Shown here in pieces: positions 34,365 to 45,043 of a stretch of DNA of 63,021 nt (the stretch's first letter is position 1; each line of letters opens with the position of its first letter). Both the position numbers and the translations under genes were made by a program. Under the pieces are notes generated by a model. It was not told the DNA's origin and searched no databases. It saw nothing but the letters and a program-made list of their open reading frames with translations. The DNA is from JAZTZP01 sp045637525 (lineage in GTDB: Bacteria > Bacillota > Clostridia > UBA1381), in contig JAZTZP010000133.1 of assembly GCA_045637525.1 (NCBI GenBank), positions 1 through 63,021 of the forward strand. The letters run 5' to 3'.

Positions 34365-37300
34365 TTACACTCCTTCCGGTTTTACTGTTACCGTCATATT
34401 TTTTTCACGCAGAACAGTTCCGCATTTGAATACCATTTTTATATTCGCCTCTCCGACACCGTTTGAATTTAGCATATATCCGTTTTCAACGGATACTACA
34501 TCTGAATTATCGCTATAACAATATACCTCTAAATTATCTCCACTATATAACGTGCCCTTTATACCATATGCATAATACGGCGCCTGAGCGGTTTGATTAA
34601 TATACATTTCAAATGTTTCGGGAACATCTATTTCTCTCGGCAAATCAGAAAATTTATGCATATATTCTTCTTCCACACCTGTATTTTCAATAATTTCAAG
34701 TGCTTGTGCATCCCATACACCGCCTTCGGCTACGGTATGATTTTCAACTGTGCAATTAACGGCAGCCTCACTGAGCTTGTATCCGTTTGTTCCGAAATTA
34801 TTAATAAATTTCAAATTACTGTGACCTTCACCGCAGTTAAAATCATATGTCCTCCAGCCATTGCCCCATTCAGCCGCATAAGAATCAAGTGTTTGTGAAT
34901 TATTGCAGCCATCGGTAACATTATTTAAAAAGGTTATATCCGACACATCGTAATCAATACATATCGAAGTTGCTCCATGCCAGCCGCGACTGACATAATT
35001 ATTCTTCACAATATTTGGATTGGCGTCACTTCCTGCTGTTTTTGAGAAAAAGTATATTCCGCCGCCATCAGCCATTTTTTTCAGATAATCATGAACGTAA
35101 TTATTTTCCACCCGCAGTCCGCTGATGTAGTTCTCATTTTTTACAAATCCTAAATGCATCGCAGAATATGATGTATTAAATATTTCATTATTTACTATCT
35201 GTGTATTCATTACATACCCTGTTGTAAGTGCGGCACTGTCATGGAAATCATTACCTGTACTGTGTATTAAATTATTGGCTATTTTAATATCCCTGTTAAC
35301 ATATGTGTCATCCTCCGTAGTCTGTACCTCTCCGTATCTGTCGCTTACAACTATTGCCGCCGCAGACAAATCATAAAACTCATTACCAATAATATCACAT
35401 TCGTGTACTCCGCCGTACATTTTAAGAGCTATCGTCCCGAGCTTTGTAAACGTACAATTTGTAAAATCAATGTTTTGTGCACATTTAACCTCAATTGCAC
35501 CGTCGGGATAATACATATCATTAATATCTCCCTCCCAGAGCGTATTGTTCTGATTTGAACAGTGCCCTGTATCACTACCCGGCCTGAGCCATGTTGAATA
35601 AGCAAACTCTATATTGTCAAATGATATATTCTGTACACCTAAATACTTACTTCCCTCAATATTTATCAGCTTTTCTGTTATCGGAATAACAGCCACGGAT
35701 GTTTGTATATCCTCGAAGCTTCTCGGCTTGTAATACAAATATCCGTCATGCTTATTGAGATACCATTCGCCCTCTTCATCCAAAAGCTCATATGCGTTTT
35801 CATAATAATAAGGATTATTAGGTCTTATCTGCTCAAATGACTCCAAAGACCTTCCCCAGAGTATATTCCATGCCTCGGGCTTAACTGTAACTCTTACCCT
35901 TCCATCCTCTTCAGAAACAGAATAAACTCCGCACCTCGGCGTTGTCCATGCAACATGCAAAAGTATTTCCATATCCTCAGGATGAGCAAAATCCAGAAGC
36001 TCTGTGTTATCGCAAAGATAACCTTTTTCATCTACTTCATAATTTATAAATCCGCCGTTGCTCCTTGCACGAAAAGCACGCACGCCATTTACAAAAAACT
36101 GTCTTGTATCAGTATCCTTGCCAACATATGCTTTATAAATATTTTTTTCCTCATCGTGCATTTCCCAGCCGGTTATTTCCCTGCCTCCGGTAATAACAGC
36201 TTTTCCGTCACCGTATGAAGTATATTCCACCGCTATGTCTTCACTGCAATCTGTATAATCAAAATTTAATGTATCATCAATAAAATGCTCCCCGGCTCTT
36301 AACATAACATATATTTTATCAATACTTCCGCTTACTTCTGTTTCCTCCGAAGCCGGCACTGCATCATAAGCTACCGAAAGAGGCTCAAATGCATAATTCA
36401 TTTCCTGTGCAAATTTTTCAGCGGTTGACCCCGGGTAACCATGGATTACTAAACCTTCATTAACAATATAAAGACAATTTTCACTGAAATTCATATCCTT
36501 ATTAAGAACAGTAATATCAGTAAGCCTCTCTGCTCTTGAAATAAAATATGAGCCTAAGCTTTCCATGCTTTTCGGTAAAACAACCTCTTTTAAAGACGAT
36601 ACATTCCGAAAAACACTGCTCCATTCGCTTGTTCCGTTGTGTGCGTAATTAAATCCTGCTTCAAATTCAATAGCTTCAAGCTCCGTTAAATTATTAAAAG
36701 CGCAATCTCCTATGCTTTTTACAGTCTTTGGAATAACAAGCTTCTTCACCGGAATACTAAATTTATTCCCGGCAGCATAATGCATAATTGTTTCTGTTTT
36801 ATCTGATATATCAAATACTTCAAGTGCATTACATCCGCCTATCTCTTCATTGCTTATTCTTAAAACCGTATCGGCAACAGTATATCTTATTAAAGAAGAA
36901 TAATTGCCTTTTCCGTCTTCGCCTGCGCCGCCGAATAAATTTAACGGTGTGTATGTAATGCCCGGCTGTATAACAGCGGTTTTTATCTGCCTGCTGTACA
37001 TTTTCCACGGCACATTTTCAAATTCAACCGAGTGAGCCATATCTGACTGCCCCGAAATCACAAGACAATCTCCATACAACCCCCAACCAATTTCACTGTC
37101 CGAAGCATTCGGATTACCAAGATATTCACTCACAGCTTCGCCGTCAGTATACACCTTATAATTTTCCAACCCGGAAAATACGGAATTCTGACTTATACAT
37201 ACAGAGGTTGTTGTCTCAAATGCATTTTCGCCTATCGAAACAACATTATCACTAAGAACAACTGCCGCAAGACGTGTGCAGCCGCTAAAGGCATTATATC

Positions 37301-38807
37301 CTATTTCCGTAACACTGTCTGCTATAACTGTATTTTTGATATTATAAAAACCGTAAAATGCATTACTTCCTATGCTTTTTACACCTTCGTCAATAATCAG
37401 TGTTCGCACACTCTCAGCGCACGCACTCCATGGTGCTTCACCGGCATTGTAATCAAGCATCCGGTGTGTACCGCTTATACGCAATACACCATCCTCAAAA
37501 TGCCATTTCAGCTTACCGGATTTATTATTATTTTCTTCAATTATCCTTGCTGTCTCTTCTTTTGCCTTTTGTACAGACTTATACGGCAAAAGATAATTCC
37601 CGCAGTTTTCATCACTGCCATTTTCCGGATCAACATAGAGCTTTATGCTGTTTTCCTCGGTTTTTATACTTTTCTTTCCGGTCAGCGGACGCATATCGCT
37701 GTCCCATATAAATGCGCTTACTTCATCTGCACCGCCGGCACTTATTTCAAATTCACCGTCATCTGCAACCTCTGCCTCAGTCATTGTGTTATTTGTGTAT
37801 GTCGCAGCTAAAATAACCGGTTCGGTATCATCATAAATTTTCCGATTAATTCTGCCTTTAACAGATGTCATACCGAAATCAAGTACCTTATTAAAGAAAT
37901 CAATCTGATAAAAATTTAATTTTCGTGTTACGGTTTTTGGTGGAATAACCGCCATTTCCTGTATTTTTCCATATACAACCGGATAAATTTCAAACGAAAT
38001 ATCCTTTCCAATATATTCCTCTGTTATTTCAAGCACGCTTTCTTTAGCTGTTTCGGTTTTTATAGCCTCACCATTGACTTTTGTTATTATCTTCGCATTA
38101 TCAAAACCGTGAAATTCTTCATACACATTTTTATAAAGGAAATCATAACTGCATTTAAGGTGCAGTTTTTCTCCTGCCTTGTATTCACCCAAAACCTTTG
38201 CCTTAAAATCGGGAATATACGGGGTAAGGCTGAAATCATCCATACAATATGAATATTTTATATTCTCATCACCGGTAATATTTTCAAACAGACCCGAGCC
38301 TACACGAAATTTCACTCTGATATTTTCATCAGATACTTCACTTAAGCCCATCCTTCCGTTCCATGTAAATAACGCTTCAACCTTAACCCATTCGCCTGCC
38401 CTCCAGTCAACATCTTCAACTGTTACCATAGTATATGCTCCGTCACTGCCGTCAAGGCTGTCACCGGATAACCAGAAGTTAAATGTGTTTTCCAGGAAGT
38501 TATGCGAAGGTTTTATCATCGCCGACAGCTTATAGGTTCTTCCCTTTACCAGATCAACCGTATATTCGGGAGTTGCGTATGCATAATCAAGAATGCAGTT
38601 AAGTGCACCGCTGCCGTTGCCCGATTCTTCTTCATTCACCCACTCAAGCAAAATCCCCCAGTCAGACGGATTGGTTTTGATATTGCTGATACAGTCAGCC
38701 GTATTAAAATCTTCAATTATGTAATCTGTTCCGCCCGGAGTATCGGTATTTGCCGAAACTCCGAAACAAAACAGCATAAGAAAGAAAACAACAAAAAACT
38801 TTTTCAT
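34365..38807 (-). CDS. Secreted parallel beta-helix enzyme (GH141-like) with inserted LRR domain
   Basis: About 1480 residues. Signal peptide to about 21; CBM4/9-like jelly roll at 28-195; Ig-like region with the shared FIWDSDMRPL module near 365-380; beta-helix opening YVDPENGSDENCG at about 389; a ~400-residue BspA-type LRR block at about 428-828; then the helix resumes at DKIYVMLRAGEHFIDDTL. The part NAYELLDEEGEWYLNKHDGY near 1000, followed by beta-helix coils, resembles GH141-type enzymes. The next gene upstream has the same helix without the LRR block. ATG 38807 or TTG 38813 are both possible behind GGAAGGA. Substrate unknown; a pectic or fucosylated glycan is plausible. Confidence 0.8.
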   Translation of the reverse strand: MKKFFVVFFLMLFCFGVSANTDTPGGTDYIIEDFNTADCISNIKTNPSDWGILLEWVNEEESGNGSGALNCILDYAYATPEYTVDLVKGRTYKLSAMIKPSHNFLENTFNFWLSGDSLDGSDGAYTMVTVEDVDWRAGEWVKVEALFTWNGRMGLSEVSDENIRVKFRVGSGLFENITGDENIKYSYCMDDFSLTPYIPDFKAKVLGEYKAGEKLHLKCSYDFLYKNVYEEFHGFDNAKIITKVNGEAIKTETAKESVLEITEEYIGKDISFEIYPVVYGKIQEMAVIPPKTVTRKLNFYQIDFFNKVLDFGMTSVKGRINRKIYDDTEPVILAATYTNNTMTEAEVADDGEFEISAGGADEVSAFIWDSDMRPLTGKKSIKTEENSIKLYVDPENGSDENCGNYLLPYKSVQKAKEETARIIEENNNKSGKLKWHFEDGVLRISGTHRMLDYNAGEAPWSACAESVRTLIIDEGVKSIGSNAFYGFYNIKNTVIADSVTEIGYNAFSGCTRLAAVVLSDNVVSIGENAFETTTSVCISQNSVFSGLENYKVYTDGEAVSEYLGNPNASDSEIGWGLYGDCLVISGQSDMAHSVEFENVPWKMYSRQIKTAVIQPGITYTPLNLFGGAGEDGKGNYSSLIRYTVADTVLRISNEEIGGCNALEVFDISDKTETIMHYAAGNKFSIPVKKLVIPKTVKSIGDCAFNNLTELEAIEFEAGFNYAHNGTSEWSSVFRNVSSLKEVVLPKSMESLGSYFISRAERLTDITVLNKDMNFSENCLYIVNEGLVIHGYPGSTAEKFAQEMNYAFEPLSVAYDAVPASEETEVSGSIDKIYVMLRAGEHFIDDTLNFDYTDCSEDIAVEYTSYGDGKAVITGGREITGWEMHDEEKNIYKAYVGKDTDTRQFFVNGVRAFRARSNGGFINYEVDEKGYLCDNTELLDFAHPEDMEILLHVAWTTPRCGVYSVSEEDGRVRVTVKPEAWNILWGRSLESFEQIRPNNPYYYENAYELLDEEGEWYLNKHDGYLYYKPRSFEDIQTSVAVIPITEKLINIEGSKYLGVQNISFDNIEFAYSTWLRPGSDTGHCSNQNNTLWEGDINDMYYPDGAIEVKCAQNIDFTNCTFTKLGTIALKMYGGVHECDIIGNEFYDLSAAAIVVSDRYGEVQTTEDDTYVNRDIKIANNLIHSTGNDFHDSAALTTGYVMNTQIVNNEIFNTSYSAMHLGFVKNENYISGLRVENNYVHDYLKKMADGGGIYFFSKTAGSDANPNIVKNNYVSRGWHGATSICIDYDVSDITFLNNVTDGCNNSQTLDSYAAEWGNGWRTYDFNCGEGHSNLKFINNFGTNGYKLSEAAVNCTVENHTVAEGGVWDAQALEIIENTGVEEEYMHKFSDLPREIDVPETFEMYINQTAQAPYYAYGIKGTLYSGDNLEVYCYSDNSDVVSVENGYMLNSNGVGEANIKMVFKCGTVLREKNMTVTVKPEGV

Positions 38808-38859
38808 TTTCAATAAATCCTTCCTATTCCGACTGAATTTTCACATAAAAATCCTGAAT

Positions 38860-41800
38860 TCATTCAGAAATCGCTTCTTTCACATCAGGTTTATGGATTT
38901 CAATATTATACGGCATATTTGTCGAATGAATGCCGAAATATCCGCCACCGCTGAGTACCTCTTCATTTTCAATACCGTATTTCTCATTTGTAATATAGTC
39001 AATCTGGTCAAATACTTTTAGTCCGTCAAGATAGCATACAACTCTGACACCCTCGGGAACATCAAATACGCCGATTCCTACATCGTATTCCTTATAATAT
39101 TCTATATTTGCTCCCGGTCTGCCACCGTATACAGGATATGTTCCGTCCCACATATTTCCGTGACCCCAAAGCACTCTTCTCTTGCCGTCATTAAAACGTT
39201 GCCACTCAAATGAGCCCTCATAGAATGTTAATACATACTCATTGTTTAAATCAGTTGACGTATCGCCGCAGTTAAGTGCAAAGCTCGGCCAGCCGCCTTC
39301 GTGGTTAATCTTCATCTTAAAGTGAAGAATTTTATTGTTGAATTTTTCTTTGTCATATACCACGACTTGTGTTGACGCTATTTTCACTCCGTCTTCAAGC
39401 TGTTCTTTAATATCACTTGAACCTTCCTTAACATATGTCCAGTTTTCAAGATTAACAAAATCATCGCCAACCTCTACAATCTCTGACTTATCAAAATCGG
39501 CATACATTTCATTTGTAACCACCTTAAAGGCTCTCTTATACTGACGCTCTTTACGGTTTCCGCCCCATACCATATCAATTATAAGCTCACCCGTACCGTC
39601 GCTCTTTCCTACAAGATTTCCGTCTTCATCAACATATGCAAACTCCTCATTTGACGAAGTAATTTTAAATTCATGCGGTTTTAACGTCCTTCCGAATTTT
39701 GTGTTTAAAGTCAAATCAAGTGATATTTTCTCACCTGTTAAAACCTTTGCTTCTCCGCCTGAGCCATTAATTAAGATAACAGGATACTGTCCCTCCGAAT
39801 CAAAGAATGATACCTCGTCATCCACATACACCTCAACCGGATATGTGTCAACAAAATCCTTATTTCTTCCGCAAAGAATCTGAACAGTAAGCTCTGCTTT
39901 TCCCGGAGCTAATGCCTTAATTGAATTATCGGAAAGAATTTCAACCACATCCGGCGAATTATTGTCTATGAATATTCTGTCCGGTGAAATATACCCTTGC
40001 GTTCCCTTTCGGTTCTTTGCCTTTATATCAATCTTAAAGACTTCACCGCTTTGTACATCATATACAGCAGGAAGATACGGAATCGTATTCATATATTCAG
40101 TAAAATAACCGTAGTCATTATAAACTATTTCATAATCCTGAAATTCCTCCGGATAATTACCTATGTATTCATCCGTTATTCCCGACTCCTCAACAATCTG
40201 TTTTGCTTCATCGGGCCACTCTTCCATATTCTCCGGTATGATATACTGAGGTCCTATTTTATCCATCTGCGGTCTTTTTATATCTTCATCCTCTAAAACA
40301 CCGTTTGTTTTTTCATACCACTCAGTAAAAGGCTCTTTTTTCTGTGACGATACCGTCAATGTATCATCACGAAGATAATTATTGGTAACTATATTATTCT
40401 TTCCCTTATTTCCGGTAGTAATCATTCCATACGGCCAGAAATCACGGTGGGTATTGAAAATATTATGCGAAATCTCAAGCCAACTCGCACCCTCATCCAT
40501 ATAAATATTATTTATTGAACATCCCTGATCTTCACAGTAATTATATGAAATTCTGTTTCTGCCCTCCCATGTTTCGGTATCTCTCGGATCGCCGTAAGTG
40601 GTCGACATATGATATATCGCTCCACCGTCATTCATACTGTATTTTATAAGATTTGTTTTATGTATGTAGTTACGTTCTATCGGCGTATTGTAGAACATAT
40701 TAAACGGTCTTGCCGAAAAGCCGTAGCCTGTATGCATTCCCGAATATGATGTTCTGAATATTTCATTATTACTTATATTGGAATACTGAAGATTTGTAAC
40801 CGCCATGGCTCCGGAAGATAAAAATTCAACCGCCGTATCATGAATATAATTATTCGTAATATTTATATCCGCTTTATAATATCTTTTATCATAAGGAAAT
40901 CCCTCATTTTCCGTATCCTTTAAGTATTCATCCGTAATTCCCGGATTGTTCATACTTGCATTGCTTGGCTTACCTATCTGCAACGCATTTCCCGATATAT
41001 CATAAAATTCATTATTATTAATATCGGTATGCTGTATACCGCCTATGATATCAAGTGCAAAATTTCCTATTTTCTTAAAGGTACAGCCTTCAAAATCAAT
41101 ATACGAAACATTTTCAAACTGAACAGCACCGGAAATTATCTCAATATCTCCTTGCCTTAAATCCGACGCTCCGCCCTCTAATCTCGGAAGAAGCAACGAA
41201 TCCTGACAAAGCGGCAAGCCGCCCCTTTCATCAAACTGACGCACACCCGTAGTATATCCGAACTCTATATTTTCAAACTGTATGTTATGAACAGGCTCAT
41301 AAGTATTATCCGTTATTGTTCCTTTTCCGTCTATCAGGGTTTCGGTAGTCGGAAGCGTTATCTCTGCCGTATTCAAATCCTCCCATAATCTGGGCTTATA
41401 ATACAGATACCCCTCCGATTTACTTAAAAACCATTCGCCCTCCTCATCTAAAAGCTCATATGCGTTTTCAACCCACAGATTCAGGTTAAAATATATATTC
41501 GACTCTACTCTCGACCTCTCCATAATCTTCGGATTATACTTTATTTTTACTATATCATCCTCAAGCTTAATATCGTCAATAAGTATTCTGTAATTACAAT
41601 AATACGTTCCGTTATGCACAATCTCAACATCTTTAATATTAGAAAGATTCATAAGCCATGTGCTGTTTGTTATTGCCTGATACTCACGACCTAAGTCAAC
41701 CGAATAGTTTTCAAGCTTCTCTTCGCTTTTTGCACGCACAGCTCTTATTCCGTTAACATACATCTGACGAGTATTTAGAGCACCCACATATGCTCTGTAT

Positions 41801-43320
41801 ATTCCCTTACTGCTATCATACATACTCCAGTCAAGCTTCTTTGATTCGCCGCCGCTTAAAAACGCCTTACCTTCACCATAGCTTGTATAGATAATGTTAT
41901 AACCGTTTGTTCCCGAATCATCTTTTGTCATATTAAGCGTTTTATCCATATAATGCATACCGGCTTTTAAAAGCACATACATATTACCACGCATATCAGA
42001 ATTATTTTCTTTTACAGCATCTTTAGCCCTGTAAATGCTCTTAAACGGACGAGATACCGTTCCGTCATTATCATCATTGCCATTTTCAGGGTCAACGTAA
42101 AAATATCTTCTGCCTTTTAATTCAACCAGCTTTTTTACAACCTCGGCAATTTCAGCTCTTGTTATATTTTTACCGGCACAAAAACTGCCGTCCGGATAGC
42201 CGTTAACAACGCCGTAAGATGCCGCAGTTTTTATCTCCTGTCCCCATATGCCGAAGCTATCGCTGTCTGTAAAGCTTATATCCGGATTTTTACGTTCTGC
42301 ACCAACTGCCGAAATGTATGCTGAAATTATTCCGCATACTTCCCCTCTTGTGAGTGCATCATCGGGATAGAACTTACCGTCGGCAACCATTTTCCCCGGT
42401 ATAAGCTTTATATTCTTAGCTAAAGTAACAGCATTTGCATACCATGCATCCCTCGGCACATCACTGTAACCGCTGTTTTTATCACTTCTTTTTAAATTAA
42501 ATGTATTTACAAGAAGAGTAATAAATTCAGCTCTTGTCACCTGTCTTTCGGGGTCATATGTTGTATCACTCGTTCCGTTTATTATTCCGTCATCGGAAAG
42601 TATATTAATGGTTGTCTTTGCCCAGCTGTCATTTATATCGCAAAAATCCTTCTTGCTCCGTTCTTTTTCAGCAGGCAGCGGATCCTCAGCCCATACAAAT
42701 TCATCCGGAAGTCTTTTCGGCTCGCCTTTTACATTCCCGCGTCGTACAAGCTTAAAATCATCAAAATAAGAAATCAGATACGGTGATTTCCATATATTGG
42801 GGTCTGCCTGTATATGAAACTGTACTGTATCAAGCGGTTGCTGTCTTCCATACTTATTATTACCGTCATAAGTAAATACAGCCTTTATTTCCGTCCATTC
42901 TTCCCCGTATGTATATGTATTATTAAATACAGTATTGCTGATTCTCTTCTCAGGATCCCAGTCATCATCGCTGACATTTCCATATCTTATTACAACCCCA
43001 AGTCTTGCCTCGCCATGTCCTTTTTCCGTTCTTGCCCATAAAGATAACTCATATGTCTCGCCGGGAATCAGTATAAAGTCCTGACAATGTCTTTCTCCCG
43101 CATAGTCCTTAACAGAGGTAAGACAGTATTCGCCGCTGTGCGGTCTGTTTTTACTTCTTGTATAATCCGCTTCTCTTTCCACATACCAGCCATTATTAAG
43201 GCTTTGCTCAAATCCTCCGTTTATAAACATATTTTCATATTGCTCCGCCGCTTTTACCGGAGTCCAAAGATTTAACAATGTTACAAAAATCAGAAGAAAT
43301 GTTGTGCTTATCTTTTTCAT
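38860..43320 (-). CDS. SLH-anchored parallel beta-helix enzyme (GH141-like)
   Basis: 1486 residues. Signal peptide to about 24; CBM4/9-like jelly roll at 28-195; three SLH domains at about 222-405 (ITRAEIAEVVKKLVELKG ends the third) that bind cell-wall polymers; then YVDPENGNDDNDGTVSRPFK at about 410, opening a parallel beta-helix with AYELLDEEGEWFLSKSEG near 610 and many coil repeats to about 1000. The C-terminal ~250 residues form a concanavalin-like beta-sandwich (FALNCGDTSTDLNNEYVLTF). The SLH block between CBM and catalytic domain places the enzyme on the cell surface. AGGAG precedes ATG 43320. Confidence 0.85.
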   Translation of the reverse strand: MKKISTTFLLIFVTLLNLWTPVKAAEQYENMFINGGFEQSLNNGWYVEREADYTRSKNRPHSGEYCLTSVKDYAGERHCQDFILIPGETYELSLWARTEKGHGEARLGVVIRYGNVSDDDWDPEKRISNTVFNNTYTYGEEWTEIKAVFTYDGNNKYGRQQPLDTVQFHIQADPNIWKSPYLISYFDDFKLVRRGNVKGEPKRLPDEFVWAEDPLPAEKERSKKDFCDINDSWAKTTINILSDDGIINGTSDTTYDPERQVTRAEFITLLVNTFNLKRSDKNSGYSDVPRDAWYANAVTLAKNIKLIPGKMVADGKFYPDDALTRGEVCGIISAYISAVGAERKNPDISFTDSDSFGIWGQEIKTAASYGVVNGYPDGSFCAGKNITRAEIAEVVKKLVELKGRRYFYVDPENGNDDNDGTVSRPFKSIYRAKDAVKENNSDMRGNMYVLLKAGMHYMDKTLNMTKDDSGTNGYNIIYTSYGEGKAFLSGGESKKLDWSMYDSSKGIYRAYVGALNTRQMYVNGIRAVRAKSEEKLENYSVDLGREYQAITNSTWLMNLSNIKDVEIVHNGTYYCNYRILIDDIKLEDDIVKIKYNPKIMERSRVESNIYFNLNLWVENAYELLDEEGEWFLSKSEGYLYYKPRLWEDLNTAEITLPTTETLIDGKGTITDNTYEPVHNIQFENIEFGYTTGVRQFDERGGLPLCQDSLLLPRLEGGASDLRQGDIEIISGAVQFENVSYIDFEGCTFKKIGNFALDIIGGIQHTDINNNEFYDISGNALQIGKPSNASMNNPGITDEYLKDTENEGFPYDKRYYKADINITNNYIHDTAVEFLSSGAMAVTNLQYSNISNNEIFRTSYSGMHTGYGFSARPFNMFYNTPIERNYIHKTNLIKYSMNDGGAIYHMSTTYGDPRDTETWEGRNRISYNYCEDQGCSINNIYMDEGASWLEISHNIFNTHRDFWPYGMITTGNKGKNNIVTNNYLRDDTLTVSSQKKEPFTEWYEKTNGVLEDEDIKRPQMDKIGPQYIIPENMEEWPDEAKQIVEESGITDEYIGNYPEEFQDYEIVYNDYGYFTEYMNTIPYLPAVYDVQSGEVFKIDIKAKNRKGTQGYISPDRIFIDNNSPDVVEILSDNSIKALAPGKAELTVQILCGRNKDFVDTYPVEVYVDDEVSFFDSEGQYPVILINGSGGEAKVLTGEKISLDLTLNTKFGRTLKPHEFKITSSNEEFAYVDEDGNLVGKSDGTGELIIDMVWGGNRKERQYKRAFKVVTNEMYADFDKSEIVEVGDDFVNLENWTYVKEGSSDIKEQLEDGVKIASTQVVVYDKEKFNNKILHFKMKINHEGGWPSFALNCGDTSTDLNNEYVLTFYEGSFEWQRFNDGKRRVLWGHGNMWDGTYPVYGGRPGANIEYYKEYDVGIGVFDVPEGVRVVCYLDGLKVFDQIDYITNEKYGIENEEVLSGGGYFGIHSTNMPYNIEIHKPDVKEAISE

Positions 43321-43336
43321 AATATAACTCTGCTCC

Positions 43337-45043
43337 TTATTCTGTAATATTTCTGAGACGGTATATCAGCACAGCAGCTTCTGCTCTTGTCAGATTGTCC
43401 TGCGGACAAAAACTTCCGTCATCCATTCCGGTAATTACACCGGCAGCCGACAATCCGCATACAGCATCCTTTGCATAATCCGCTATTTCCGCTTCATCCG
43501 TAAATCCAATAAATTCACCGGCAACCTGAACGGCGGTGCTCTCATACAATCTGTAAAGTATTACCGTTGCATCCTGCCTTGTAATATTCATTCCTGTTCC
43601 GAATTTTTCTTCGCTGATACCGTTTATAAGCCCGCTTTTTACTCCCGATGCTATATAACTGTAATACCATGCATCACTCTTGACATCCGAAAAATACGTC
43701 TTCGCATCCGGCATATACATACCAAATGCTGTTACAGCTATTTTTACAAATTCTTCCCTTGTAATATTATTATCCGGGTTAAAAAATCCGTTTTCATCAC
43801 CCGAAACACATCCGCTCTTTGCAAGCTCTGAAACAGCTTCTTTTGCCCAAACAGCATCATTCATATCCGGAAATTCAATGATTTCTTCGGTTTCCGGAAC
43901 GTTTGTTTCTTCTTCATCGGTTTCATCAGGCTCTTCAGTCTGAGGATATATTATAAAACTGCCGCCTCCCCCCGATGAAGAACCGCCGGAAGAACCGCCT
44001 CCCGAAGAAGGTCTTGATACCGGCTTTGATGACTCTGAAATTACTTTATCATAAACTTCCTTTGCGGCAATTTCAAATTTTGGTGTAACTGATTTATAAT
44101 CTGTTATTCCATAACTTTTCAGTTTGTCAAACACTTCTGCCTTCTTGCTGTCCGAAAGCTTTGAATAGTATGTTTTATCGGGCTCTTCAATTATTCCCTT
44201 GTGAACATAATAATCAATAGCGCCGCTTGCCGTACCGAAATCACACGAAATTATTACCGCACACAAAACCGCACCGTCAAATTTTTCAAGCGCTTCCGTT
44301 TCGTCAATTTCCTCCGGCTCTTCAGTAGTATATCCGCTGTATATCTCCGTTATCTTTGCTTTATCGGTCAGCTTGTCGTAATATATTGTATCAGGCACGA
44401 TAAATTCAAGCTTTTCAATAATATCAGGAAGCTCGTTTTTTGCACACATAAAAGAAATAATTTCACACAGCTTCTTTACCTCAACAGCAAATGCAGCCTT
44501 TCTCTCCTCTTCCGTTTCGCCTTCATAAGGAAGACCGTTAAAAACTTCTTCAGATAAGAGCATTCTCCATTTTTCATTAAGTGCCAGATATTTGTCATAA
44601 TCAAAGTTTAAAAACATGTAATCATCATCAAGACACTCTTTAACATCTGCTCCCGACTCAGCCTTTTCAAGCCTTTCAAATGCGGCAGTTTTTGCCTGAG
44701 TATTTTCAAAATCAAATGTTACCTCTTCAAATTCTTTTCCTGTACCAACTTTTATTATATAAGTTCCGTCCTCTAATCTTTCGCTGAGCTTGATTTTTCC
44801 AAAATTTACGCTGTAACCTGTTTCCTCATCATATATAACGTCTTTGCATTCCCCTGCATAAACCGGAAGCACAGCCTCATTTTCTATAATCTGCAGTGCC
44901 GCTCTCTTAAATGACTCTTCGCCGGTATAACTCACTTTTACATAATATGTATCCTCAAACTCAAAATCTATCTGCGCCTGTACCATCGACGGCATAAATA
45001 CCGGCACTATACAGGCAAGCAGTATTTTTACATACTTATTCAT
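43337..45043 (-). CDS. S-layer-homology surface protein
   Basis: 568 residues. Signal peptide to about 23 (VQA-QI). The N-terminal ~330 residues are of unknown fold, mainly helical with acidic stretches. A Gly/Ser linker (GGGSSGGSSSGGGG) near 345 is followed by an acidic Pro/Thr region and three C-terminal SLH domains (about 395-568, for example NITREEFVKIAVTAFGMYMP). No catalytic motif recognised. Its ATG overlaps the upstream gene by 8 nt behind GGAGGTG. Probably a cell-wall-anchored scaffold or adhesin. Confidence 0.85.
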   Translation of the reverse strand: MNKYVKILLACIVPVFMPSMVQAQIDFEFEDTYYVKVSYTGEESFKRAALQIIENEAVLPVYAGECKDVIYDEETGYSVNFGKIKLSERLEDGTYIIKVGTGKEFEEVTFDFENTQAKTAAFERLEKAESGADVKECLDDDYMFLNFDYDKYLALNEKWRMLLSEEVFNGLPYEGETEEERKAAFAVEVKKLCEIISFMCAKNELPDIIEKLEFIVPDTIYYDKLTDKAKITEIYSGYTTEEPEEIDETEALEKFDGAVLCAVIISCDFGTASGAIDYYVHKGIIEEPDKTYYSKLSDSKKAEVFDKLKSYGITDYKSVTPKFEIAAKEVYDKVISESSKPVSRPSSGGGSSGGSSSGGGGSFIIYPQTEEPDETDEEETNVPETEEIIEFPDMNDAVWAKEAVSELAKSGCVSGDENGFFNPDNNITREEFVKIAVTAFGMYMPDAKTYFSDVKSDAWYYSYIASGVKSGLINGISEEKFGTGMNITRQDATVILYRLYESTAVQVAGEFIGFTDEAEIADYAKDAVCGLSAAGVITGMDDGSFCPQDNLTRAEAAVLIYRLRNITE

